43,088 nt of DNA. Origin: Elusimicrobiota bacterium. Its GTDB lineage: Bacteria; Elusimicrobiota; Elusimicrobia; Elusimicrobiales; UBA9959. A model generated the notes under the pieces. It was not told the origin of the DNA. It did no database searches and worked only from the letters and a program-made list of their open reading frames with translations. Location: positions 1 through 43,088 of the forward strand of contig JACQYT010000057.1 in NCBI GenBank assembly GCA_016208085.1. The letters run 5' to 3'. Shown here piece after piece: positions 1 to 5,893 of this stretch. A program made the position numbers and the translations under genes. Numbering within the stretch: position 1 is the first letter of the stretch; each line of letters begins with the position of its first letter.

Positions 1-556
1 TATGCCAGGAACCGCCGTAGTAAGCATAAAGGGAATCCACATCTTTATTATCGGAGCCGGTCACGGTGATACTTATCGTCTGGCCGGGCGCGGCTGAGGC
101 CGGACTAACGCTCAAAGCGCCTGTCGGCTTGGTGGTGTCCGCGGCGGCGCCCAGCGCCGATGACTTCATCCGCGCCGGCGCCGTAGCTGGCAGAGGGTTT
201 ACGGGTGTGTCCGGGGCCGATGACTTCATCCGTGGCGGCGCCGTGGCAGGCAGGGCGTTTGCGGGTGTGTCCGGGGCCGATGACTTCATCCGCGCCGGCG
301 CCTGGGCCGGCAGAGGGTCTGCGGGTGTGTCCGGGGCCGATGACTTCATCCGGGCCGGCGCCTGGGCCGGCAGAACGTCCGCGGCTGTACCAGTCCATAT
401 GCAGACAAGCAGGAGCACGATGGAAAGCGCGGCAGCGGAGCACACTGTAGAGACCCGCCTGACAAATGTCGCAGCAATTTTGGTAATGGAGCAGCCTGGC
501 CGGCAGGCAGGCGGCAGGCCGGAGTAATCGCTTACGCGGAGCGGTTGACTGTTCAT
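1..556 (-). CDS. Secreted repeat protein, 3' end beyond window
   Basis: This frame starts at the ATG at 556-554, stays open to position 1, and continues outside the window. The ATG overlaps the stop of the upstream gene as ATGA, so translation is probably coupled. About 185 residues are visible. A long N-region and a hydrophobic stretch (about residues 39-54, ending TGTAA) look like a signal peptide or anchor. Residues about 60-140 are four 20-residue repeats with the core PLPAxAPARMKSSAP, Pro/Ala-rich and basic, probably an extended linker. An Ig-like domain follows (LSVSPASAAPGQTISITV, then SLYAYYGGSW). It is the third gene of an operon with a PorV-like protein, so a surface or secreted location is likely. 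Function is unknown. Other frames over the repeats are also open but lack a signal peptide or plausible fold. Confidence 0.75.
   Translation of the reverse strand, partial: MNSQPLRVSDYSGLPPACRPGCSITKIAATFVRRVSTVCSAAALSIVLLLVCIWTGTAADVLPAQAPARMKSSAPDTPADPLPAQAPARMKSSAPDTPANALPATAPPRMKSSAPDTPVNPLPATAPARMKSSALGAAADTTKPTGALSVSPASAAPGQTISITVTGSDNKDVDSLYAYYGGSWH
150..382. repeat. 60-bp tandem repeat, about four copies
   Basis: The core CGATGACTTCATCCG recurs at exactly 60-bp steps (about 158, 218, 278 and 338) with a few substitutions between copies. Sixty is a multiple of three, so unit gain or loss would change protein length by 20 residues without breaking the minus-strand frame. Confidence 0.9.
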
Positions 557-1152
557 GGTCCCTCCGGTATGGCGCCCAGCTCAAGCGTGGCTTTTAATTC
601 CCGGCCGGCCGGCGCCTGCGCCGGAGCCGCTTGCCGGGCGCCGGATATCCTGCTCTTCGCGTTCTGCGCCGGAGAGTCCTTAAGGATATTTATTTTCAAA
701 GTTTTTATATCGGCGTCATAAGGCAGGCTGATCAGAAACTGCGCCTTCGGCAGCTTAAGCCTGCCTCCTTTCAATAAGCGGCCCTGGCCGCTTTGAGGCC
801 CCGCCGCGGCAGGGACAGTTGAGGTGGTGATGCCGACGGTCTGCGCCGCCGGATCGAAATAATCATAAAAGACCTCATTTGAGGCCGGCATAGTCCGCAC
901 ATACAGCACCCGCCCCGAGGCGTCGAGCGCCTCGATGTAGTAGAAACCTTTCCGCAGCGCCTGGCGGTGAAGTTCGGGGAGTTTACCCGCGCGCACCTTT
1001 TTGGAAAGGCCCGTGAATTTCGCGCCGTCGGTTTCTATCAGGATTTCCAGGCTCTTGCCCGCATCGCCGCTTTTGGCATGAACCGCCGCCGTCAGCAGGG
1101 CGGCAAGAAGGCAGCCCGCCGCCGTTATCATAAAAATCCCGGATATCCTCAT
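553..1152 (-). CDS. Secreted protein of unknown function
   Basis: A 199-residue protein with a clear signal peptide (hydrophobic residues about 5-22, cleavage near AVHA-KS). The ATG has a good GAGGAG site seven bases upstream. The mature part has a probable beta-rich domain (residues about 35-100, with SLEILIETDG and FYYIEALDASGRVLYV), then a Pro/Ala/Gln-rich tail. I do not recognise a family. It lies between the porV-like gene (about 100 bp upstream) and the repeat protein, whose start codon overlaps its stop, so all three probably form one transcript and act at the cell surface. Confidence 0.7.
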   Translation of the reverse strand: MRISGIFMITAAGCLLAALLTAAVHAKSGDAGKSLEILIETDGAKFTGLSKKVRAGKLPELHRQALRKGFYYIEALDASGRVLYVRTMPASNEVFYDYFDPAAQTVGITTSTVPAAAGPQSGQGRLLKGGRLKLPKAQFLISLPYDADIKTLKINILKDSPAQNAKSRISGARQAAPAQAPAGRELKATLELGAIPEGP

Positions 1153-1176
1153 AAATTAACTCCTCTTTTGATTGCC

Positions 1177-1195
1177 CCCCTTTGCTAAAAAGGGG
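1177..1195. repeat. CCCCTTT/AAAGGGG hairpin
   Basis: A small inverted repeat, CCCCTTT-GCTA-AAAAGGGG, lies between the porV-like gene and the next gene of the operon. Longer relatives occur at 9795-9842 and 37325-37345. It may attenuate or stabilise the transcript. Confidence 0.5.
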
Positions 1196-1254
1196 AATTA
1201 TTCCTGCAGGTCAGCTTTCCCGTACCTGGTTGACTGCGTATACTTTAACGAAGA

Positions 1255-2304
1255 TTAGTGTATAAGATATATAGCATCATTTCCTAATGAAGCTTCCTGT
1301 ATATGCTTAAATCCGCCGCGTTTTCCGGCCTGTCTTGAAGACGGCTTTTCCTGCGAGCCCAGCTTAAGCGTCATGGACAGCCGGTGCGTCATCCCGAGTT
1401 CTCCAAAAAGCATTACGGCATAATCAACCGACACGCGGGAGAAGGCCAGCCCCAGCCCTCCGCTTATTCCGTTAAGCCCGGAGATATCCGACAGAGTCAG
1501 GGTATTCATCCCGGCCCGCAGCAGAACGCTCATATTATCCGAGCTGTAGGCCGTGTGTTCGGTTCCCAGCGACAGATACGGCGCGTTTCCCCGGGGAGCC
1601 GCCAGCTCGGCCGAGAACAGCCAGCTTCCGGAAACGTCAACAGCCCCGCCCAGCTTGTAGGTGGTGGGGAGGGGGTCCCTTTTATTGTCATATTTCAGGC
1701 CAGGCCCGACATTCTGCGCCACAAAGCCGAGTCTCAGGGGGGCGCCGAACAGCTCGATCTTGCCTGCCAGTCCGGCGTCAAACGCGACCGTTCCGGCTTT
1801 CCTGGTTATTGTGGAGCTCAGGAATTTGGCGCTCAAGCCCGCGCTGAAGCGCCCGGTCTCCGCCCCGAGAACTTCCAGATCGGCCGCGTAAGAGAGGGTC
1901 CCGCAATAATCCCTGGGCTGGTAGCTTCCCAGGGGATTGCCGGAATTATCCGTCTGGTCTATGCTGCCGGCGTTCATGTAGCCCAGGGAACCGCCGAACG
2001 CCGAGTCCCCTTTTGAAGAAGCGAAGGAAAGATAGTCAAAGGAGATGCCGGAGAGATAGCTGGCGTGCATGAACATAAACGAAGCCCCTTCTGAGCGGAC
2101 GAGGCCGGCGGGATTCCAGTATACGGCGGAGGCGTCGTCGGCCACCGCCGAATACGCGCCGCCCATCGCTATCGGCCTTGCGCCCATGCCCAGGTTAAGG
2201 AAACCGGCGCCGGTCGTGCCTATCGCGCTGGAACTGAAATTTCCGGCCGTGAGGTTCATGGCGGTTGTCAGGACGACTATCAGGGCGGTAACGAGCGGTT
2301 TCAT
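1255..2304 (-). CDS. PorV/PorQ-family outer-membrane protein
   Basis: A 349-residue protein with a signal peptide (MKPLVTALIVVLTTAMNLTAG) followed by the family's N-terminal signature: GAGFLNLGMGARPIAMGGAY and then DDASAVYWNPAGL. The rest has alternating beta-strand character as expected of a FadL-like barrel. PorV of the type IX secretion system and PorQ are the characterised relatives; many phyla carry homologues of unknown role. The barrel-like part ends near SMTLKLG, and a basic, non-barrel tail of about 30 residues follows, which is unusual. It is the first gene of an operon with two secreted proteins, fitting a role in export or surface attachment of those products (inference). A C-terminal piece of a second family member is fused to a CsgG domain at 21011-22114. 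Confidence 0.85.
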   Translation of the reverse strand: MKPLVTALIVVLTTAMNLTAGNFSSSAIGTTGAGFLNLGMGARPIAMGGAYSAVADDASAVYWNPAGLVRSEGASFMFMHASYLSGISFDYLSFASSKGDSAFGGSLGYMNAGSIDQTDNSGNPLGSYQPRDYCGTLSYAADLEVLGAETGRFSAGLSAKFLSSTITRKAGTVAFDAGLAGKIELFGAPLRLGFVAQNVGPGLKYDNKRDPLPTTYKLGGAVDVSGSWLFSAELAAPRGNAPYLSLGTEHTAYSSDNMSVLLRAGMNTLTLSDISGLNGISGGLGLAFSRVSVDYAVMLFGELGMTHRLSMTLKLGSQEKPSSRQAGKRGGFKHIQEASLGNDAIYLIH

Positions 2305-2326
2305 GTTAATAGTTTAATAGATGCCG

Positions 2327-2370
2327 GTTAAACCGCAGTTAAACCGCGGTTACATTATGGTTACATTTTG
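2327..2370. promoter_or_regulatory. Four GTTA boxes phased at 11 bp
   Basis: GTTA begins at 2327, 2338, 2349 and 2360, exactly one helical turn apart. The first two boxes share GTTAAACCGC and the last two share GTTACATT. The array lies 22-65 bp upstream of the porV-like start, and another GTTA sits at 2305, two turns away. Same-face phasing suggests cooperative binding by a regulator; no regulator is identified. Confidence 0.45.
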
Positions 2371-2393
2371 AAGGCTGAAGGCTTAGAGGGCTG
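2371..2393. repeat. AAGG heptad repeat
   Basis: Imperfect heptads AAGGCTG AAGGCTT AGAGGGCTG. Better-preserved members of the family are at 15833-15930 and 37284-37318. Confidence 0.5.
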
Positions 2394-2483
2394 AAATTGG
2401 CCGTCTGAAGGCCATAGGCCCTGATACGGCGCCTGCGCAGGTACGAAAAAATTCCCGTATAAACCTCGCCACCCTCATTCAGT

Positions 2484-2511
2484 GTATTGCGCTGTAAAAA
2501 CAGCGTAATAC
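2484..2511. promoter_or_regulatory. 12-bp inverted repeat, operator or hairpin
   Basis: Arms 2484-2495 (GTATTGCGCTGT) and 2500-2511 (ACAGCGTAATAC) pair with one mismatch around an AAAA loop. There is no following T-run, so an operator or the 5' end of a structured leader is more likely than a terminator. Confidence 0.5.
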
Positions 2512-2520
2512 ATTGTATCA

Positions 2521-2681
2521 CATTAAAGTCTTTCCGTCATGGGCCTGGAGACCCAAAGGCTTATAGGACTCATGGCCTAGGGCCAGCTCGGCCTTCATTG
2601 CCCGAACGGCCCAATTTCATCTGGGCTGTTTTTTCTTTGCGGTCTGGGCCTTAAGCCGCTTGTGGCGGGCTGCGTTTTTTT
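2521..2681 (+). promoter_or_regulatory. Structured leader, GEMM-like with two terminator hairpins
   Basis: This is part of a divergent intergenic region of almost 490 bp. The stretch 2545-2595 (GAGACCCAAAGGC, TATAGGACTCATGGCC, GGGCCAGCTCGGCC) loosely resembles the core of GEMM-I (c-di-GMP-I) riboswitches, whose hallmarks are GACGCAAAGCC and GG-AGC-GG-CC. The GCAAA strand normally found upstream is missing, so the match is weak. Two hairpins with T-runs follow: 2609-2634 (GCCCA/TGGGC) and 2654-2681 (AGCCGC/GCGGGCT). A transcription-attenuating leader for the lipoprotein gene at 2791 is plausible; the ligand assignment is a guess. Confidence 0.3.
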
Positions 2682-2790
2682 GGTTTACTTATAAGGCCGT
2701 TTGATGAGCATAACTCCTGATACGGCGCAGGCGTAGGCTGGTATGGCGGAGCGCATTGCGCGCTCCGGAGAGCGAATAGAGGAGAATGTA

Positions 2791-3564
2791 ATGAAACGAA
2801 GAGTATTAGCGGAAGCGGGTGTTTTAACGATGATGGTATTTCTGGTCGGATGCGATGAGGTCAAGTTTAACGGCACGCTGGGCGTCCGTGAAACGATCAC
2901 ATTCGCGCAGGAAGGGGAAGACCGGAATATCTGCGATCAGAAACCGGACCCATCAAACTGCAGACAGGCCGTGAATGTCGTCCTGAACCCGGGACAGTTC
3001 CAGACAAAGGTCACGCTGGGGAAATCCGGCCAGCAGAAGTATATAAAAATGGAAGTTAAGACCAGCAACAGCCCGACCGTGATAGAAATGAACTTCGACA
3101 AGGATATCGAGCTCGGGGAGCATTTCGTCCTGAAAGCTGACCAGATCAAGCAGGCTTTCGACCTAGCCGGGGATATAGCCACGAAAGTGGACCGGACCCA
3201 GGAAGAAACAGGAATGGAATCCTGCACGTATCAGACGCAGGAATGGGTTTGCCGCAGCGCGGAAGCTGTTAAGAGCGAGGAATCCGATTCCGAGGCTTTC
3301 AATGACCTGGCGGCGTCCGTTGAGGAACTGGGCGAAAAATATGGACCTTATCCCGGCCCGGGGCAGTATTACGGCCCGCAGCCCCCGGTTTGTCACCCGG
3401 TATGGGTCACCAGGCCCGGCCGCCAGTACGTACGCTTCTATTACGAAACGACCACAAAAGATATAGCGGCCCGCTTCGTACAGAGCGACAAAAACCTGGC
3501 TGATTACCAGGGCCGGTCTTCCAGGACCGAGAAGATATACACCTATCAGGGCCAGTGCTACTAA
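2791..3564 (+). CDS. Putative lipoprotein, unknown function
   Basis: The ATG at 2791 has GGAG six bases upstream and gives MKRRVLAEAGVLTMMVFLVGC, a lipoprotein signal with lipobox LVGC. The open frame extends further upstream but lacks a ribosome site there, so the 257-residue version is preferred. The mature protein has a beta-rich N-terminal half, a central acidic helix region (about residues 130-185), and a Pro/Tyr-rich stretch (GPYPGPGQYYGPQPP) before a final domain ending YTYQGQCY. Several Cys residues (about 50, 58, 146, 153, 202 and the penultimate residue) could form disulfides. It is monocistronic: a long structured leader precedes it and a strong terminator follows. No family recognised. 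Confidence 0.75.
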   Translation: MKRRVLAEAGVLTMMVFLVGCDEVKFNGTLGVRETITFAQEGEDRNICDQKPDPSNCRQAVNVVLNPGQFQTKVTLGKSGQQKYIKMEVKTSNSPTVIEMNFDKDIELGEHFVLKADQIKQAFDLAGDIATKVDRTQEETGMESCTYQTQEWVCRSAEAVKSEESDSEAFNDLAASVEELGEKYGPYPGPGQYYGPQPPVCHPVWVTRPGRQYVRFYYETTTKDIAARFVQSDKNLADYQGRSSRTEKIYTYQGQCY

Positions 3565-3591
3565 GGGCAAGCGCCGGTAATCAAGAGTAAG

Positions 3592-3631
3592 AAAAGCCGT
3601 CCCACCCTAGCTTGGCGGGGGACGGCTTTTT
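3592..3631 (+). terminator. Rho-independent terminator
   Basis: AAAAGCCGTCCC pairs with GGGGACGGCTTTTT across a short loop, giving a GC-rich stem and a T-run just after the lipoprotein gene. The A-run on the left makes it potentially bidirectional. Confidence 0.9.
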
Positions 3632-3738
3632 CACGCCTTCACAATAATTCAATATTTTCTAAACACCCCCTGTGTATAATTTCTATGCGGCGCTTTAACA
3701 GTCGATCAAGCTGCATAATAAAAACCGGGAGACACTAT

Positions 3739-3888
3739 ATGACCAGGACAAGCGAAGCGGTAAACAGGGATTTTAAAGTATGGATGGCGATGACCGTCGG
3801 CCTTATAAAGGACGGCAAGATGGGCGTCTCGCAGGCCAGGGCCGAGCGGATCAAGACCGCGCTCGCCTACGCAAAAAAAGGGAATTGA
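3739..3888 (+). CDS. Small basic protein, 49 residues
   Basis: The ATG at 3739 has a GGGAG site seven bases upstream. The product is 49 residues, mostly helical, with WMAMTVGLIKDGKMGVSQARAERIKTALAY. The in-frame upstream start at 3685 has no ribosome site and gives an unconvincing extension. It is bounded by its own terminator at 3935-3966, which supports a real short gene. I do not recognise a family; a nucleic-acid-associated role would fit the charge but is only inference. Confidence 0.55.
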   Translation: MTRTSEAVNRDFKVWMAMTVGLIKDGKMGVSQARAERIKTALAYAKKGN

Positions 3889-3934
3889 CGATAACCGGGC
3901 CCGTCGCCCCGTTATTTCAGTGAAAATTCCCGAT

Positions 3935-3966
3935 ACCGGCCGATTAACCCGGCCGGTTATTTTTTT
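3935..3966 (+). terminator. Rho-independent terminator
   Basis: ACCGGCC (3935-3941) pairs with GGCCGGT (3951-3957), followed by TATTTTTTT. It lies about 50 bp after the 49-residue gene. Confidence 0.85.
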
Positions 3967-4136
3967 GTATCCCAGCCATCTCGCAGGCGCGCCCCGCGTC
4001 GGCGCCGGTTTCATAAGGGAAAGCGTAGCCGCCGGCGTCGCCCGGTTCAGAAACGATACGGCCGATCAGCGCCGGGCATAAAGATGCCGTCCCTGAGCGG
4101 GCCTGGGGCGCTTGTGGGAAAAAAGGCGGGACAAAT

Positions 4137-4172
4137 TTGACAGATGACTTCGGACCCCGCTAGAATATACCC
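4137..4172 (+). promoter_or_regulatory. Promoter with ATG at the predicted +1 (yceH)
   Basis: A perfect TTGACA (4137-4142), an 18-bp spacer and TAGAAT (4161-4166). The yceH ATG lies at 4173, seven bases after the -10 box, where transcription should begin. No Shine-Dalgarno sequence is present, so the mRNA is predicted to be leaderless. Confidence 0.75.
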
Positions 4173-4841
4173 ATGATAGAATTAGACGATATTGAAGCGC
4201 GGGTTCTCGGCTCGCTGGTGGAAAAATCGCTGACGACGCGGGAACAGTACCCGCTGACCTTCAACGCGCTGCTGAACGCCTGCAACCAGAAGACCAGCCG
4301 GGAGCCCGTGATGACGCTGGCTGTGGAGACGCTTGGCAAGGCCGTCGCATCGCTGATAGAAAAGGGGCTGGTGGAACGTCGGCAGTCGCCGGGCGACCGC
4401 GTGCCGAAATTCCGGCATGACATGTATAAGCTGTTAAACGGCGACGATCCGAAGCTGGTCGGGCTGATGACGGCGCTGCTGCTGAGGGGGCCGCAGACCC
4501 CCGGCGAGCTCAAGGGGCGCACGGACCGGCTTTGCGAGTTCGGCAGCACAGCGGAAGTGGAGGGGCTTTTATCGGAACTGTGCGCGAAGAGCCCGGACCC
4601 CTTTGTAACCCGCCTTCCCCGCCAAGCCGGGCAGAAAGAGACGCGCTACCGGCATCTTTTCTCCGGCGGCGCTCCTGCCGCTTCGGCGGAGTCCGCTGCC
4701 GCCCTTCCCCGGCCGGCCGAATCCGCCGCCCCCGCTGCGGCTCCCGCGCCGGCAGACCGGCTGGCCCAACTGGAAAAACGGGTCGAAGCCCTGGAAATCC
4801 TCGTTAAAACCCTCGAAGAACGCCGAACCGGACCTACGTGA
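4173..4841 (+). CDS. yceH: YceH family (DUF480) winged-helix protein
   Basis: A 222-residue protein. Residues 1-160 match the YceH/UPF0502 family in order: IEARVLGSLVEKSLTTREQYP, then LNALLNACNQKTSREPVM-like sequence, VASLIEKGLVERR, LTALLLRGPQTPGELKGR and FVTRLPRQAGQKETRY. The family folds as two winged-helix domains; its cellular role is poorly defined. After a Pro/Ala-rich linker the protein ends in a short coiled coil (LAQLEKRVEALEILVKTLEE), as in other members. The start is fixed by the promoter geometry. It converges on arfB, with 10 bp between the stops. Confidence 0.9.
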   Translation: MIELDDIEARVLGSLVEKSLTTREQYPLTFNALLNACNQKTSREPVMTLAVETLGKAVASLIEKGLVERRQSPGDRVPKFRHDMYKLLNGDDPKLVGLMTALLLRGPQTPGELKGRTDRLCEFGSTAEVEGLLSELCAKSPDPFVTRLPRQAGQKETRYRHLFSGGAPAASAESAAALPRPAESAAPAAAPAPADRLAQLEKRVEALEILVKTLEERRTGPT

Positions 4842-4851
4842 ATCCAGATTA

Positions 4852-5265
4852 TCAGTAGTCCGCAGCGCGCCGGTTCCGCTTTATATCGGACCGGCGTTTT
4901 TTGCTTTCAAGACGGCGCTGCCTGGCGCCGTAAGACGGCTTTGTCGGCTTTCTGTGTTTCGGCGGGCGCAGCGCGCGTTCCAGCAGTTCGGAAAGCCTCG
5001 TCCGGGCGGCCCGGCGGTTCTGTTCCTGCGTCCTGTGCTCGCCGGCGATGATAAGGATGTCCCCGTCCGCGGTGAGCTTGGCGCCGGCCAGCGCCTGGAG
5101 CCGTTCCAGCGCCGCGCCGGCCAGGCCGGCCAGGCCGGGGGAAAAACGGAGTTGCACCACGGTGGCGACTTTGTTCACGTTCTGCCCGCCGTGCCCGCCG
5201 GCCCTTATGAATTTCTCTTCAAAAGAGCCCGGCGGCGGAAAAAAACCGCGTTTCGCTTCCGCCAT
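4852..5265 (-). CDS. arfB: ArfB/YaeJ-type ribosome-rescue hydrolase
   Basis: A release-factor-like protein of 137 residues from the ATG at 5265. It has the catalytic loop RAGGHGGQNVNKV (GGQ at residues 26-28), which hydrolyses peptidyl-tRNA on ribosomes. It lacks the codon-recognition domains of RF1/RF2 and ends in a very basic tail (KKRRSDIKRNRRAADY), as in ArfB, where the tail enters the empty mRNA channel of stalled ribosomes. The frame extends 22 codons further upstream, but family alignment favours the MAEAKRG start. Length and tail match ArfB rather than a truncated release factor. Confidence 0.9.
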   Translation of the reverse strand: MAEAKRGFFPPPGSFEEKFIRAGGHGGQNVNKVATVVQLRFSPGLAGLAGAALERLQALAGAKLTADGDILIIAGEHRTQEQNRRAARTRLSELLERALRPPKHRKPTKPSYGARQRRLESKKRRSDIKRNRRAADY

Positions 5266-5327
5266 ATGCGTTATGTTACCCAAAAAAAGACTTTTGCTTA
5301 ATGACCAAAGCACAGGCGAGAATGCTT

Positions 5328-5558
5328 TCACAGCAATTTAACAAATTCATCTCTCGTCAAACCCGATTGTCCGATTATAGCCATGAGAGTTCCTCTGGGG
5401 ATATCCCTGCCTTGCGGAACTATAACCAAACGGAATTTACCATCATCGCACTTCACAAAAGCGCGATGACTGCCTTTTCCTCTTTTAGGAGCATACTCAA
5501 AACCAGCCTTTAGCAATACACGAATTATCCGCTGGGATAACAGCGATGGCAATTTCAT
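5328..5558 (-). CDS. hicA: HicA-type mRNA interferase toxin
   Basis: A 76-residue protein with the HicA double-stranded-RNA-binding-like fold signature: a helix (QRIIRVLLKAGFEYAPKRGKGSHRAF) with the catalytic His in GSH, then RLVIVPQGRDIPRGTLMAIIGQSGLTRDEF. HicA toxins cleave mRNA and are neutralised by HicB. The start lies one base beyond the hicB stop, so hicB is translated first and the two are coupled. The order hicB-hicA is a known variant. Confidence 0.9.
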   Translation of the reverse strand: MKLPSLLSQRIIRVLLKAGFEYAPKRGKGSHRAFVKCDDGKFRLVIVPQGRDIPRGTLMAIIGQSGLTRDEFVKLL

Positions 5559-5559
5559 G

Positions 5560-5796
5560 TTATATTTGGATATGCAAGGGGGCGGTAAAACGCGTTTCCG
5601 ACTGAATTGAGGGTTTCATGTCCTCAAAAAATCCGAGCTTCTCGGCGTTAACGAGATAGAGTTCCACGGCTTCGCCAAGAGCTTTAATCGCCTTTTCAGG
5701 ATTCAGCCCGTAGGAAGACACTCCAAGTTCCGTGCACTTGGAAACATAATACTTCCCCTCTTTCCAGACAACTGCTGTAAGTTCAAATCGTTTCAT
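5560..5796 (-). CDS. hicB: HicB-type antitoxin (short form)
   Basis: From the ATG at 5796 the product is 78 residues: KRFELTAVVWKEGKYYVSKC, then LGVSSYGLNPEKAIKALGEAVELYL, a partial RNase-H-like HicB fold. No C-terminal HTH or ribbon-helix-helix domain is present, so this is the short HicB class. The frame runs upstream to 5865, but that part crosses the promoter/operator and is probably not translated. A palindrome at 5797-5820 directly abuts the start and is the likely autoregulatory site. Confidence 0.85.
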   Translation of the reverse strand: MKRFELTAVVWKEGKYYVSKCTELGVSSYGLNPEKAIKALGEAVELYLVNAEKLGFFEDMKPSIQSETRFTAPLHIQI

Positions 5797-5820
5797 CTGA
5801 ATATAGTATACCATTTTCAG
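5797..5820 (-). promoter_or_regulatory. Palindromic operator/promoter of hicBA
   Basis: Immediately before the hicB ATG (minus strand) lies an imperfect palindrome with arms CTGAA/TTCAG and centre GGTATACTA; 20 of 24 positions are symmetric. A -10-like TATACT lies inside it. Binding of the toxin-antitoxin complex here would repress the pair, as for other type II modules (inference). Confidence 0.55.
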
Positions 5821-5846
5821 CGCCGCCCGCTTAAAACATAAAAACT

Positions 5847-5887
5847 CGTTCATAATTTGTGGCATTCGCGTTCATAATTTATATAAT
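5847..5887 (+). promoter_or_regulatory. Direct repeats and leaderless-type promoter of the aminotransferase gene
   Basis: CGTTCATAATTT occurs at 5847-5858 and again at 5869-5880, exactly 22 bp (two helical turns) apart. A perfect TATAAT (5882-5887) follows, and the aminotransferase ATG is at 5894, seven bases later. No Shine-Dalgarno site exists. The -35 region is poor (TTGTGG at 5857), so an activator bound to the direct repeats is a reasonable inference. Confidence 0.55.
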
Positions 5888-5893
5888 CCAGTT

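Noticed and set aside
150..382. CRISPR array
   Set aside because: Units are contiguous 60-bp near-copies with no unique spacers, and no cas genes are present.
66..584. Open frames on both strands across the 60-bp repeat
   Set aside because: The repeat period is a multiple of three, so all frames stay open; only the minus-strand frame starting at 556 has a coupled start, signal peptide and downstream Ig-like domain.
2339..2521. 60-residue minus-strand gene
   Set aside because: The frame covers heptad repeats and the inverted repeat, and the protein is low-complexity without a ribosome site.
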